Below are positions 1 to 9,078 of a stretch of 64,000 nucleotides of DNA, piece after piece (positions within the stretch are counted from its first letter, which is position 1; each line of letters opens with the position of its first letter). A program made the position numbers and the translations under genes. The notes below the pieces were generated by a model, which saw nothing but the letters and a program-made list of their open reading frames with translations, was not told the DNA's origin and ran no database searches. Origin of the DNA: an uncultured Ilumatobacter sp. (GTDB lineage Bacteria > Actinomycetota > Acidimicrobiia > Acidimicrobiales > Ilumatobacteraceae); the NCBI GenBank assembly GCA_905480335.1, contig CAJQPY010000012.1, forward strand, positions 27,308 through 91,307, written 5' to 3'.

Positions 1-868
1 CAAGGCGAAGCCCGGCCGCAAGACGATGATGGAGATCTGGGGCGCGACATTGCATTCGAGTCCGTCCGAGCTGACGGAGTTCGGACGAGCGTTGCTCGCC
101 GAGAATCCTGACCACAATGGTTCGCTCGGCATTGCAATCTCTGAGGCAGTTGCGATGTGTGTCGAGGACCCGAATGCTCGCTACGCATTGGGGTCGGTGC
201 TCAATCACGTGCTGATGCACCAGACGATCATCGGTGAAGAGGCGCTGCTGCAATTGGCGAAGGTCGACGAAGTGCCCGACGTGCTCGTCGGATGCACTGG
301 TGGCGGCTCCAACTTCGGTGGGCTGGCGTTCCCGTTCCTGCGTGAGAAACTCGCCGGCGCGATGAACCCAACCATTCGCTGTGTCGAGCCGGCCGCATGC
401 CCCTCGCTGACGAAGGGTGAGTATCGGTACGACTTCGGCGACACCGCCGGTATGACGCCGCTAATGAAGATGCACACGCTCGGCCACGACTTCATTCCGG
501 AGCCGATTCATGCCGGAGGCCTGCGGTATCACGGCATGGCGCCGTTGGTGTCACACGTCTACGAAGAGGGCCTCGTTGAGGCAATCTCGATCCCGCAGCG
601 TGAGTGCTTCGAGGGCGCGATCAAGTTTGCAAAGACGGAGGGCATCGTTCCGGCACCGGAGCCGACTCATGCGATCGCCGCTGCAATTCGGGAGGCACTG
701 GCCTGCAAGGAATCGGGTGAGGAGAAGGTGATCCTCACGGCGCTATGCGGTCACGGGCACCTTGACCTTACGAGCTACGAGAAGTACCTGTCGGGCGAGA
801 TGGTCGACTACGACTTGCCCGACGCGGAGATCGCTGAGGCAATGAAGACCGTTCCCGTTCTTTCCTAA
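1..868 (+). CDS. trpB: Tryptophan synthase beta chain, TrpB2 type (3' part)
   Basis: The gene enters from the left edge, so only the last 288 or so codons are present; the ATG at 26 is internal, because the frame is open to base 2 and the protein already reads KAKPGRKT before it. The family condenses indole with serine using pyridoxal phosphate (PLP). Visible here is the PLP phosphate-binding loop CTGGGSNFGG (about nt 293-322), and a C-terminal GHGHLDL block, which is typical of the TrpB2 (TIGR01415-like) branch rather than of classical TrpB1. Full-length TrpB2 proteins are about 430-450 residues, so roughly 150 residues lie outside the window. TrpB2 enzymes often lack a dedicated TrpA partner, and none is seen downstream. 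An alternative would be another fold-type II PLP lyase, but the ending fits TrpB2 well. Confidence 0.88.
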   Translation, partial: KAKPGRKTMMEIWGATLHSSPSELTEFGRALLAENPDHNGSLGIAISEAVAMCVEDPNARYALGSVLNHVLMHQTIIGEEALLQLAKVDEVPDVLVGCTGGGSNFGGLAFPFLREKLAGAMNPTIRCVEPAACPSLTKGEYRYDFGDTAGMTPLMKMHTLGHDFIPEPIHAGGLRYHGMAPLVSHVYEEGLVEAISIPQRECFEGAIKFAKTEGIVPAPEPTHAIAAAIREALACKESGEEKVILTALCGHGHLDLTSYEKYLSGEMVDYDLPDAEIAEAMKTVPVLS

Positions 869-974
869 AGCAACGCGTTGACCCTTCGACGCGGCTGTTA
901 CGCCAGATGCAGCGTTGCGCCTGCCGGACCCCTCCGTTTGCGTTGATCATCTGGGTGTCCGAAACAGCCAGAAA

Positions 975-1000
975 GGCCCCAAAAACGCCTGAGTGGGGCC
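975..1000. terminator. Possible terminator hairpin in the 869-1213 gap
   Basis: GGCCCC (975-980) and GGGGCC (995-1000) form a 6-bp GC stem around a 14-nt loop, between the converging ends of the trpB and EamA genes. Read on the minus strand the stem is followed by TTTC, so it fits best as the EamA terminator. The rest of the 345-bp gap (869-1213) shows no convincing gene. Confidence 0.4.
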
Positions 1001-1213
1001 GGACTTACGGTTAGAAGTTGAGGACACGTTGTCTGCCGTCGCTGGTGAATCGAGTTCCTCGAAGACCTGAGTCGTGGTCGTCGGTCGGCGTCGACGCGAA
1101 GAAACGTCTTAGACCGGTTCAGGAAAACGCGTCGTCGCTGAGCCCAAACACCCGCTGGCCGAGTCGCGAGTAGCGGCGTTCGCGCAGCATCGTGTCCGGG
1201 TCGATGGCAACCA

Positions 1214-2176
1214 TTATGCCGGATCTTCCGATCCGGCCGGGCTGAGGACCTCGCGATGGGCGGCGGCAGATTTGGCGGCCGCTGACTGTCCACGGACGAT
1301 CACTGCGAGCGAACCGATTACCACCCCAATCCCGAGAGCCTGGCGGAACACAATTACCTCGTCGAGGAAGACCCAGGCGATGATCGCCGAGAACACCGGG
1401 ATCAATAACGTGAATGTGGACCCCACCCACAAGGGAATTCGCACGAGCGACCAGTTCATCAACACGTGCCCGATGATCCCTGAGCCGATTGACATGGCGG
1501 CGAGCAGGCCCCAGTTCGTCCACGTCGGCCAGGTCATGTCCTGGCCGAACGCAAATCCGAGTGGGGTGACGATCAGCGCAGTCCACAGCGCAGTGCCGGC
1601 GGTGAATTCGGTGGGGGTGACCTTGCCTTTCGACTGCTTCGATGCGACGAAGTAGGCGCTCCACGCGAACATCGCTCCGACAGCGAGTAGATCCCCTTTG
1701 ATGTTGCTCACATCGTCGGATGTGGCCGTGGTGATGATGACCACGACGCCGGCGAGCGCAACGAGCGACCAGATTGCGTCGAGCCCCCGAATCTTTTCAC
1801 CGAAGAACCGGGCGGCGATCACGCCGACGAGGATCGGCTGGAGTGACCCGATGATCGTGGCATTGACGATGCTCGTGTTCTTGACAGCAGAAAAGAATAA
1901 GGCGATGTCGGCACCCAGCGCGATCCCACCGAATGCGGTGGCTCTCACGCTGTGGATGGTGAACGGCGAGCCGCGCAGCCGCATCCAGATGATTAGTGCC
2001 AGGCTGAACATCCAGAATCGGTAGGCCCCAATTGCGAGGCCACCCATTTGGATGCCTTTCGCGAGCACGGTGCCCGTCGACCATGCACACACAGCGATCG
2101 CTGCACCGGCGAGCCCAGCGGAGAGTTCGTGTCCTTCACCGCCGCTGGCGGCGGGGTGCGTGTCGGTGGGGGTCAT
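1214..2176 (-). CDS. EamA/DMT-family drug/metabolite exporter
   Basis: Predicted inner-membrane protein of about 320 residues with the alternating hydrophobic segments (about ten) of the drug/metabolite transporter superfamily, built from two EamA repeats. The first segment begins near AGAAIAVCAWSTGTVLAKG and the second repeat near GDLLAVGAMFAWSAYFVAS; both carry the small-residue and tryptophan-rich start typical of EamA halves. The substrate cannot be told from sequence; relatives export amino acids, nucleotides or other metabolites. I place the start at the ATG at 2176; a GTG at 2212 would add 12 residues without improving the membrane topology. The tail after the last segment is Ala-rich and charged. 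The gene converges on trpB and is transcribed alone. Confidence 0.8.
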   Translation of the reverse strand: MTPTDTHPAASGGEGHELSAGLAGAAIAVCAWSTGTVLAKGIQMGGLAIGAYRFWMFSLALIIWMRLRGSPFTIHSVRATAFGGIALGADIALFFSAVKNTSIVNATIIGSLQPILVGVIAARFFGEKIRGLDAIWSLVALAGVVVIITTATSDDVSNIKGDLLAVGAMFAWSAYFVASKQSKGKVTPTEFTAGTALWTALIVTPLGFAFGQDMTWPTWTNWGLLAAMSIGSGIIGHVLMNWSLVRIPLWVGSTFTLLIPVFSAIIAWVFLDEVIVFRQALGIGVVIGSLAVIVRGQSAAAKSAAAHREVLSPAGSEDPA

Positions 2177-2199
2177 CTCGCGGCACGATAACTGGGCCG

Positions 2200-2585
2200 A
2201 TGTTGCGCTCACCTTCTGTCGGGTGCGTGGCGTTGGTCGGGGGTTTCATCGCTGACGGCCTATACGACACGAAGCTGGGCGCGACAAATGGTTGGTTCAA
2301 AGTCGTGCGTTGCTTGGGGGAGGTGGTCTACACGGTTGCCGAGATGGTCAAGGGCCTGGGAGGCGATTCGCTGGAGCCGTGGTGGCAGGCTGACTACTCG
2401 CCCCTTGTGAGGAACTGAACCGATTCGAGTCGATGGAGGTTGACGGGTTCTACCTGTGTTTGTTCGACGGGAGCGTTATGGCGTTTGACCGTCAGACCAT
2501 CGACGGTGCGCCGTCCAGTGTGGTCAGGGTGACGCGCGAGGAGGCCGAAGACGCTGCTTTGGTGTTCTTTCGCGGACCGCTGTAG
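2200..2585 (+). pseudogene. Split hypothetical gene (two overlapping-frame pieces)
   Basis: Two short reading frames follow each other on the plus strand. The first runs from an ATG at 2200 to the TGA at 2416-2418 (72 residues, ending WWQADYSPLVRN). The second is open from 2391 to the TAG at 2583-2585; from its ATG at 2433 it gives 50 residues (starts MEVDGFYLCLFDG, ends LVFFRGPL). The second piece has mostly G/C third positions and a protein-like composition. The two could be one protein of about 125 residues broken by a frameshift near 2405-2415, or two small genes. I recognise no family. The first ATG lies 24 bp from the divergent EamA start. The following 2586-2878 contains nothing I can support. 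Confidence 0.35.
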
Positions 2586-2878
2586 GGGGACGTCAGCACA
2601 GAAGTCGTTGTCCTGAGGATGGCGGCCCACCGATTTGGTCGATGGTGGAATGCCATCGGTCCGCCCCCTGCAGGGGCCGATGTGAGCCCGCACGGGCCAC
2701 CTACACGCCGAGCACGCTGAGCCACGACAGAATAGACGCCGTTGTTTTTGGACGGGAGCTCGTTGGGTTTGGTGCGTTAGTTATTTCTGACGCTGTCACA
2801 CGGCGTCAGAGACTCACTGTGTCGATCGTGTTAGCGCAACGCCTCTTGGCAGTCGCTCGCTTGCAATGAATTGGCCAA

Positions 2879-3148
2879 TTAGATGTCGTAATCCTCGGTG
2901 GCTAGAGCCGAGAGCTCGTCTTCCTTGGTAAGTGATACCTCGTTGAACCACGCGATGTAGTCCTTAGTGCAACCGAAGTCCTCACATGCACATACTGCCT
3001 CGGCTTTCTCACTCGACTCCGCAACTAATCCGCCGCTATCGCCGTCGCCGCTACCGCAGGCGCTGAGCGCGCCAATTGCTGCGGTGAAGACGCCGAGGCG
3101 AATCACATGGCGGAGGCGAACGATTGGGAGAAGACGGGTTGTAAGCAC
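2879..3148 (-). CDS. Small secreted lipoprotein, function unknown
   Basis: The N-terminus has a basic stretch followed by a hydrophobic core ending in the lipobox LSAC and then GSGDGDSGG, a flexible linker typical of actinobacterial lipoproteins; export and lipidation at that cysteine is expected. The mature part is only about 58 residues and contains the Cys cluster VCACEDFGC and an acidic end. No family is recognised; the CxC..C arrangement might bind metal or form disulfides. The start is uncertain: I use the GTG at 3148, which gives a signal peptide of normal length; a GTG at 3106 is shorter, and the ATGs at 3190 and 3229 would give an unusually long leader. No good ribosome binding site separates them. 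Confidence 0.55.
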   Translation of the reverse strand: MLTTRLLPIVRLRHVIRLGVFTAAIGALSACGSGDGDSGGLVAESSEKAEAVCACEDFGCTKDYIAWFNEVSLTKEDELSALATEDYDI

Positions 3149-3642
3149 CCGGCGGCAATAGCGGTGTAGTTCCGCAACATTGCTGATCATGTCGGTGCTG
3201 GCAGCGCATAGCTGATGCACTTGGTCCACGCAGACTGCCGAGAGGTTGCGCTGACACGATCAGCACTGCGCTTACCGGAGGCTGCCGCACGGCTTCAGAG
3301 AATCGCTCCGTGGACGATGATGTAACAGGTGTCTATAAACTTCCCCGCTCGCTCCGTAGCCCAGTGCCGTGGACCACCAGGGGGTTGCATCCCTTCGCTC
3401 GGCACTCCGTATGGCCCGTTGAGCCGGATTGTCGATGCACGGGTTTCAGTGTTTCTGGCAGACGTTGACTATCGGGTGGTGGTCGGCGGTTTGTGTCAGC
3501 TCGAAGTGGCACAGTCCGCCGATCGAGTACACGCCTGATGGATGGCTTCTCTGAGCGTCTCGACCCGATACTTCGAACAAAGATGTTCTAGTTGGTCGTG
3601 CGATCGCGTCGGCTGGCGATCAATTTGACCGAGCCGTTCATG
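3149..3642. other. No recognisable gene
   Basis: About 490 bp without a frame that looks like a protein of any family I know. Short frames exist on both strands but lack consistent third-position GC and ribosome binding sites. It adjoins the cyclase remnant at 3643 and is probably decayed sequence. Confidence 0.4.
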
Positions 3643-3789
3643 TTCCGCTTTGTTGTGTGTTTCGTCGACTTCATCGGGTTCACGTTGATCTTGCGGAACA
3701 TGAACGCAAAAGAGTTCTCTGATTTCCTCAGCGACTTCGAAGGCCGTACGTATGACACGGCCACTGACGAGGTCCCCCGGATGGTAGGA
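3643..3789 (+). pseudogene. Class III adenylate/guanylate cyclase remnant
   Basis: About 48 codons in one plus-strand frame read FRFVVCFVDFIGFT followed by an acidic/aliphatic helix and SDFEGRTYDTAT. This is the start of a class III nucleotide cyclase catalytic domain: the metal-binding Asp in VxFxDxxGFT, then the segment running to the conserved FE...YD. In intact cyclases a GDEVMF-type block should follow about 15 residues later; here the frame loses similarity after DEVPRMV. Nothing upstream in any frame supplies the usual N-terminal part. I read it as a short relic of a deleted cyclase gene; assignment rests on motif resemblance only. Confidence 0.5.
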
Positions 3790-3934
3790 CTTGAACGCCG
3801 TGTCGAGCGGTGCCGTCGTCAAACCGCCGCACTATCTGCGAGGTGTTGGGGTCTCCTCGTGGTTGACCTCGTCGAAGCAGTTGCCGTCGGTATCGCCTCT
3901 GCTCGCTGACCTTGAGTCACATTCATTCCAACGG

Positions 3935-3963
3935 TTGTCATTGCTCTCGCGGAGGCGTATGTT
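3935..3963 (+). promoter_or_regulatory. Promoter of the initiator tRNA gene
   Basis: TTGTCA (3935-3940) and TATGTT (3958-3963) are separated by exactly 17 bp and match the housekeeping sigma -35/-10 pattern. Transcription would start near 3970, about nine bases before the tRNA. Confidence 0.75.
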
Positions 3964-3978
3964 AACGACACTCTTCGC

Positions 3979-4055
<77 letters not shown>

Positions 4056-4059
4056 ACGA

Positions 4060-4091
4060 GAAGGCCCGGAAACATATGTTCCCGGGCCTTC
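4060..4091 (+). terminator. Rho-independent terminator after tRNA-fMet
   Basis: GAAGGCCCGG and CCGGGCCTTC form a 10-bp stem around a 12-nt AT-rich loop, followed by GTCGTTTTC. It begins four bases after the tRNA CCA end. The next 300 bp (4092-4391) hold nothing I recognise. Confidence 0.88.
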
Positions 4092-4391
4092 GTCGTTTTC
4101 GTCGAGTCGCCGAGATCGGCCTCCGTGAACCAAATATGTACCACCAGGTCGAGAACACGGGGCGGTGCAATCGCCTGCGATTCCGAGTTCTGCCACGCGG
4201 AGTGAGGCAGATTCCGGGGTAAGACGCAGCGGACGAAACCAGTCTCGGATGATGCCCGCGGAGAAATCCGGCGGGCTGCTCTTGCGGTCAGTGAGAGATC
4301 GGAACTCGGTCGGTTCGCCTACGGCCGTAGTGCGATCGCGGCTGGCTCCGAGCAACGAATGCCTTTCGCGAACCGACTTCTGAAGGCGTCG

Positions 4392-5819
4392 TCAGGCGGC
4401 GGTTCGTCGGTGCTGTCGGAGGCTCTCGACGGCGAAGAGCAACCCGACTGCGGGGAGAGCGGCAGAGAGCCACAGAGCGGTGCGGTAGTCACCGGTGAGC
4501 GTTTGTGCGAGGGCGAAGAACGCCGGTCCCACCGCGCTGCCGATCACCATTGCGCTCATTTGTGCACCGGAGATTGCACCAAGATGCCGCCGCCCGAAGA
4601 CTTTCGGGATTGCCGCCGAGGTCAACGCAGAGAAACAACCCTGTGACACACCCCAAGCCGCAATGGCTGCAACCGCTCCCCAGCCGGTATCGAGCAGCCC
4701 GACCGTTGGATACATGACCAGTTGGGCAACCCCCATGAAAACGGCGATCAGGAGGGGTGTCGAACGATCAATCAACCAGCCCATCCCAAGCGTCACGGGC
4801 ACGCTGACGATGGCAATGGGCACGAAGATGCGGACGACCTCGGCGTCGGTCATACCCAACTCAGACCCCAGGTCAACGATGTGGAACGTGATTGCAGTAG
4901 CGGTGGACGAGAGTGCGACCACTGGGATCGTCAGCGCCCAGAATCGGACGTCGCGGAGCGCCTCGGAGCGTGTGGCATCTTGATCAGTACCGACAACCGA
5001 CGCAGACCGGCGCTCCGAGTGCTGCCCAGATACCTGATCGTCGGGCATGGAGGTGCGGCCGTCAATCTCGATCCCGGCCGCCTCAGGGCTCACTCGGTAG
5101 AAAACGATAATGATCGAACCAACCACAACGACGAGAACGACGGCGATGATTCGCCACGCAGTGCGAAAACCATCAATGTCGATCAGCGCAAGAAGAACTG
5201 CAGGCGCAGCAGCGAATGAGAAGCTGACGAATGCGCTCGACAGTGCGGTCACGAATCCCCGCCGTCGATCAAACCACTGAGCAACCATCGTTCGCGATGC
5301 CAACGTGAGCAAACCCTGACCGCTGAAGCGCAGACATCCAAAGCCGGCCGACATGACGATGATTCCAACGGCGGTGCTCATCGGTCCGATCACGCTCAAC
5401 CCGAGCAGTGTCGTTGCAAGGCCGAGCGTGGCCCAAAGCGAAACCACTCTCGACCCGTACCGGTCAATTGCTCGCCCCCCTGCCCCGAGGAGGAGGCCGC
5501 TCGTGCCGGTGCCGATGAGGTAAGAAATCGCAATCTGAAGCCGTGTGAGACCCGTTGTTGAGATCAAATCGTCAGTGAAGACACTGACGCCTGCGGTTTG
5601 GCCCGGTACCGAGGCGATCGCACCGATCGTTCCCGCGATCACGATGACCCAGCCGTAGTAGAACGGCGATCGACGTGGGTCGAACGGCTGTGTCCCGAGC
5701 GCAGTCTGCCGAGACGAAATGGCCCGCCGGCTCTCCGCTGTCAGCGAAGGATCGTCAGTCCGGTAGGAGGCCATCGCGGCCGAGGCTACGTGCATGACCG
5801 AACCGATACCTTCCCTCAT
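4392..5819 (-). CDS. MFS transporter (OFA/monocarboxylate-like)
   Basis: A 475-residue protein with about 12 hydrophobic segments in two sets of six. A cytosolic N-terminus of about 55 residues precedes [15 protein letters not shown], the first helix pattern seen in oxalate-formate-antiporter-like (OFA) members of the major facilitator superfamily. The loop between helices 2 and 3 has [11 protein letters not shown], the degenerate MFS signature GxxxDRxGxR, and the central loop (about residues 240-280) is hydrophilic. It probably moves an organic anion across the inner membrane; the substrate is not deducible. Starts at the ATGs at 5819, 5795 or 5774 are possible; none has a strong ribosome binding site at normal spacing. 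It is a single gene with non-coding DNA on both sides. Confidence 0.8.
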   Translation of the reverse strand: MREGIGSVMHVASAAMASYRTDDPSLTAESRRAISSRQTALGTQPFDPRRSPFYYGWVIVIAGTIGAIASVPGQTAGVSVFTDDLISTTGLTRLQIAISYLIGTGTSGLLLGAGGRAIDRYGSRVVSLWATLGLATTLLGLSVIGPMSTAVGIIVMSAGFGCLRFSGQGLLTLASRTMVAQWFDRRRGFVTALSSAFVSFSFAAAPAVLLALIDIDGFRTAWRIIAVVLVVVVGSIIIVFYRVSPEAAGIEIDGRTSMPDDQVSGQHSERRSASVVGTDQDATRSEALRDVRFWALTIPVVALSSTATAITFHIVDLGSELGMTDAEVVRIFVPIAIVSVPVTLGMGWLIDRSTPLLIAVFMGVAQLVMYPTVGLLDTGWGAVAAIAAWGVSQGCFSALTSAAIPKVFGRRHLGAISGAQMSAMVIGSAVGPAFFALAQTLTGDYRTALWLSAALPAVGLLFAVESLRQHRRTAA

Positions 5820-6038
5820 TGGTCACAGTGGGTGAGGACCTCGTTGTTTCATATCGTGCCCGCGACAAATTCGACACGGAAGATGAAGTCGATACCTCCT
5901 CGATTGTGATCGACCACTACTACCTGTCGTGGTCGTTTCATCATGTGAGTCGCCTCTGCTTGATCGAGTTTGTCGCACGACGTCATGAGGAAGCTTTCGA
6001 CGTTGATGGCGTTCGAGGTGGCCGGGTGGTGCGTTTGG

Positions 6039-6788
6039 TCAGGTGAGGTGGAAGCCGGCGTCGACGTGCATGAGTTCACCGGTGATGTACGCCGCTCGGT
6101 CGCTGACTAGGAAGGCGACCGCCTCGGCGATCTGGGATGGATCGGCCACCATGCCGAGCGGCAGGGCCTTGGCGACCACTTCCCTCCGATCTTCATCGAT
6201 CAATCCGTTCATCTCGGTGGCTGCCAGCGGTGAAATTGAATTGACCCGGACTGCGAACCGACCGAGTTCGCGGGCGGCGGTCTGGGTGACCGCATGAAGT
6301 CCTCCCTTGCTGGCCGCGTATGCCGCTTGACCGGGGTTACCGCGTTCGCCTGAGGTTGACGTCAGGTTGACGATCGCTCCACCGTTCGCCTGGATCTTAA
6401 AGACGCGGGCGGCCGCCCGAATGATGGCGAACGGAGCGGTGAGATTGGCGGTCAGCGTGTCCGCCCACCGATCATTGGTGACTCCAGTGATGAAGTTATC
6501 GAGTGCCACGCCCGCATTGTTCACGACGATGTCGAGTCGGTTGGCCTTTGCGACCACGGCGGCGACCAATCGATCACCGGCGTCAGCGGAGGTCAGGTCG
6601 AACGCAACTGGCAACGCTCCCGGAATCTGTGCGGCAACCTCTGCGCAGCGGTCCGTCGAGCGCCCATGAACGATCACCGTCGCACCCGCAGCAGCGAGCC
6701 GCTCAGCGATTGCGCTGCCAATCCCGCGAGTTGAGCCGGTCACCAACGCGACGCGTCCGTCGAGGCGATCACTGGTGATGTCAGACAT
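6039..6788 (-). CDS. Short-chain dehydrogenase/reductase (FabG-like)
   Basis: A 249-residue classical SDR. The NAD(P)-binding Rossmann motif is TGSTRGIG (residues 17-24), the structural NNAG is at 90-93, and the catalytic Ser-Tyr-Lys set is in NLTSTSG (S144), Y157 and K161 of YAASK. The arginine after the second strand (HGRS) suggests NADPH preference. The C-terminal GELMHVDAGFHLT is the usual 3-oxoacyl-ACP-reductase-like ending. Such proteins reduce or oxidise keto/hydroxy groups; the substrate is unknown and FabG is only the closest familiar relative, because this copy is not in a fatty-acid synthesis cluster. The SnoaL-like gene lies 130 bp upstream on the same strand and may belong to the same pathway. 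Confidence 0.85.
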   Translation of the reverse strand: MSDITSDRLDGRVALVTGSTRGIGSAIAERLAAAGATVIVHGRSTDRCAEVAAQIPGALPVAFDLTSADAGDRLVAAVVAKANRLDIVVNNAGVALDNFITGVTNDRWADTLTANLTAPFAIIRAAARVFKIQANGGAIVNLTSTSGERGNPGQAAYAASKGGLHAVTQTAARELGRFAVRVNSISPLAATEMNGLIDEDRREVVAKALPLGMVADPSQIAEAVAFLVSDRAAYITGELMHVDAGFHLT

Positions 6789-6919
6789 AGTTCGACCGTA
6801 GTGACCCGTCTCCGCAGGACAGATATCCAGTGGGAATCATCTAGTGGACGGCTTCAGCGCGAGCCATCCGTTGCAAGTGAATTGCTAGGTCAAGGACAAG
6901 GCAAATCAGTGGGGGATCG

Positions 6920-7426
6920 TCACTCTTCGTGTTTGGCGATGAGTGTTTCGGTGAGGTCGTCTGCCAGTTGCCGCTCCGGCCAGAGGAAGTGGAGCACGCA
7001 CCGTTCAATGAGCCAACTGTTGTTCACCTTGCGGTACGTCTCGTCGTAGGTGCCAAGTATGACAATCGGCTGACCATCTGATGGCTGACCAGTGATGAGG
7101 TCAATCAAATACGACCGCCCGATAGCGGTGTCGGGTCCCGTGAGCTCAACCCAGTGATCGGTGGTCGCATGCATCGCGTGAAACGGAAGACTCTGATGGT
7201 GGTCGCGGTCGACTGCTGCGAGGTTCGTCCGGATCTCGATGCGGCCGTGCCACTCCCCGAAGCGCCCGAACACACACACTGCATCCTCGGTGAACAGCTC
7301 GGCCAGTTCCTCGATGCGGCCGGCGTCCATCAGTTGGGAATAGAGCACCTTCGTCTTGCGTATGGCGTCCTCGGCGAGTAGGTCTCGAAGGTGGTGCACT
7401 TCATCTGCTGTCAGCTCGTAGGTCAT
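6920..7426 (-). CDS. SnoaL-like (NTF2-fold) protein
   Basis: A 168-residue protein with the features of the SnoaL_4/nuclear transport factor 2 fold. An N-terminal helix (LRDLLAEDAIRKTKVLYSQLMD) leads into AELFTEDAVCVFG, where small-molecule members place a catalytic acid, followed by a WHGRIEIR helix and alternating strands ending in YRKVNNSWLIERCVLHFL. Members of this fold act as isomerases, dehydratases or hydroxylases of aromatic and steroid-like rings, or as binding proteins. The gene shares strand with the SDR 131 bp downstream. The specific substrate cannot be stated. Confidence 0.75.
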   Translation of the reverse strand: MTYELTADEVHHLRDLLAEDAIRKTKVLYSQLMDAGRIEELAELFTEDAVCVFGRFGEWHGRIEIRTNLAAVDRDHHQSLPFHAMHATTDHWVELTGPDTAIGRSYLIDLITGQPSDGQPIVILGTYDETYRKVNNSWLIERCVLHFLWPERQLADDLTETLIAKHEE

Positions 7427-7478
7427 GGTTCAGCCTGCCTTGTCTCACCGCTGCAAAGACGATTCGTGGTTACCCCAT

Positions 7479-7513
7479 CTCGCTGCCGGTGTGGGTATGG
7501 CTTCGGCAGCGAG
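7479..7513. repeat. Perfect 10-bp inverted repeat
   Basis: CTCGCTGCCG (7479-7488) and CGGCAGCGAG (7504-7513) form a perfect stem around a 15-nt loop. There is no T tract on either side, so it may be a protein-binding or RNA structure rather than an intrinsic terminator. It lies 11 bp upstream of the promoter at 7524. Confidence 0.7.
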
Positions 7514-7523
7514 GCACGACTGA

Positions 7524-7551
7524 CTGACACGGCTCCACGTGCCCCTACAAT
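7524..7551 (+). promoter_or_regulatory. Housekeeping-type promoter for the 7668 gene
   Basis: CTGACA (7524-7529) and TACAAT (7546-7551), 16 bp apart, each differ from consensus by one base. The predicted start near 7558 leaves a leader of about 110 nt before the ATG at 7668. Confidence 0.6.
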
Positions 7552-7667
7552 AAATATTGCGGTCTGGCGACAACTCGGCTCGCGTGTGTGTTCCCCTCCT
7601 GCGCCCTGGCACCGTTTGTTGTAGCCCGCCGGTATCTCGGCGCACATCAACATGGAACGAGTGATCG

Positions 7668-7925
7668 ATGGTCAAGAAGCAACCGGTTTCGAAGTGGTCC
7701 GACGGTACGACTCCGCTGGAGGAGTTGCCTGCGCCGGAACAGCTGGCTCATCAGATCGTGATCGAGCGTGGGGACGTGATCTCGTCGGTGACGCGGATCA
7801 TGGAGGCCGATCTGAGCGACGACGGCCGGATACACGCCCTCAGCGCATTTCATGCGGCGCTGTCTGATCTCGATGACCCAAACCGCGATCCTCGCGTAAG
7901 CATCGCTGCCGCCGAAGGCATGTGA
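7668..7925 (+). CDS. Hypothetical protein, 85 residues
   Basis: Begins with ATG preceded by GGAACGAG about nine bases upstream. The product has no signal peptide or membrane segment; it is mildly acidic with a helical middle (RIMEADLSDDGRIHALSAFHAALSDLDD). I do not recognise the family. Third codon positions are mostly G/C, and it follows a strong promoter, which supports a real gene. The phosphotransferase gene follows after about 100 bp on the same strand and could be in the same transcript. Confidence 0.5.
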   Translation: MVKKQPVSKWSDGTTPLEELPAPEQLAHQIVIERGDVISSVTRIMEADLSDDGRIHALSAFHAALSDLDDPNRDPRVSIAAAEGM

Positions 7926-8022
7926 ACGACCGAGTTGGTCGGTGCATAGCGCCGGCTGATGGCTTCGGCAACAAGCGCAATAAGCCAGCCGACTACCGTT
8001 CCCTCAACATCGAGCCGGGGGT

Positions 8023-9078
8023 TTGGATTTGCACGAACGAGATCTGATGCCGGAACGCCTTGCGGCGTTCCTCGGGTTGCACCGCGATGATATCGATCGG
8101 ATTGAAGTGCTTGCGTATGAACCCATGTCGGGTGGGTACAGCCGGTCGATGGCGAGCGCCCGCATTCGGTACCGCTCTGGAGGGATCACCCTCGAGGAGA
8201 CCATCGTGTTACGTGGCGACCCACCGCCGGGTCACGCGATGATCGAAACCGATCGTGACCACGAGTGGATGGTGCTCGAAGCACTCACCGAGCTTGGCGC
8301 GATCCCGATCCCGCCGGCCCGCCACTACGACTCAACCGGGGAGCACCTGGGCACAAAAGCGATCGTGATGGATCACGTCGAAGGCGGCTCGTTGCAGTCG
8401 TTGCTCGATGACGTGGATGACTACGGCGAACACCCGACTCGACTAGCACAGCTATGGGGCGACGTTCACGCGATCACCCCGGATCAACTTCCGTCAGCAA
8501 TGCCGCACCCAATGAGCTGGGACGACCACGTCGACGGGCTCATCGAGATGTGGCGTACCGTCGAAACCCGCAGCGTCAACTCCGACCCGGTTGCGCGGTA
8601 CATCGCGGCATGGCTCGCAGCGAACAAACCGCCACCGCTTCCGCTCCGGCTTACCCACGGCGATCCGCAGGCCCCGAATGTCATGATCGACTCAAACGGT
8701 AAATATTTGCTCGTCGACTGGGAGTTCGCTGCGATCGGTGATCCCCGAGAGGACCTCGGTTGGTACAACATCTACTCGTCGGCCGCTGGGCCGAACCTGT
8801 ACACCCTGGATCCTGAGCCGTTTCTCGCGGCCTACCGTCGATCGACCGGGTTCAGCGAAGCCGCAGTCAACCAGTGGACTGTCGGCTACTTCACGATCCT
8901 CGCAGGCATCAAGATCGGTGCGACGATTAATGAACAACTCGACCGGTTCGCAATGGGGGAGAACTCCGGCGTGATGACTGCGTTCCAGGTCGGATCGCTG
9001 TGCTACGGCCACGAGCAGAACCTCGCCGCAATCGTCGGCCTGCAAGCCGCCCTCAATAGTCAGGGAGCAACTTCATGA
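8023..9078 (+). CDS. Aminoglycoside-phosphotransferase-fold kinase
   Basis: A 351-residue protein of the APH/choline-kinase fold, the group often annotated as acyl-CoA-dehydrogenase-associated phosphotransferases. The catalytic loop is HGDPQAPN (H212, D214, N219), and the Mg-binding Asp is D232 in LVDWEFAAIGDPREDLGW. The N-lobe shows ETIVLRGDPP in place of the usual lysine strand. Family members phosphorylate hydroxyls of small metabolites; the substrate here is unknown and antibiotic resistance should not be assumed. The start is likely TTG at 8023 (GGGGG just upstream) or ATG at 8047. It overlaps the next gene by four bases (ATGA at 9075), so the two are translationally coupled. Confidence 0.78.
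   Translation: MDLHERDLMPERLAAFLGLHRDDIDRIEVLAYEPMSGGYSRSMASARIRYRSGGITLEETIVLRGDPPPGHAMIETDRDHEWMVLEALTELGAIPIPPARHYDSTGEHLGTKAIVMDHVEGGSLQSLLDDVDDYGEHPTRLAQLWGDVHAITPDQLPSAMPHPMSWDDHVDGLIEMWRTVETRSVNSDPVARYIAAWLAANKPPPLPLRLTHGDPQAPNVMIDSNGKYLLVDWEFAAIGDPREDLGWYNIYSSAAGPNLYTLDPEPFLAAYRRSTGFSEAAVNQWTVGYFTILAGIKIGATINEQLDRFAMGENSGVMTAFQVGSLCYGHEQNLAAIVGLQAALNSQGATS

Noticed and set aside
1119..1664. 181-residue frame opposite to part of the EamA gene tail.
   Set aside because: It is rich in Arg and His and follows the EamA codons out of frame; no family resemblance.
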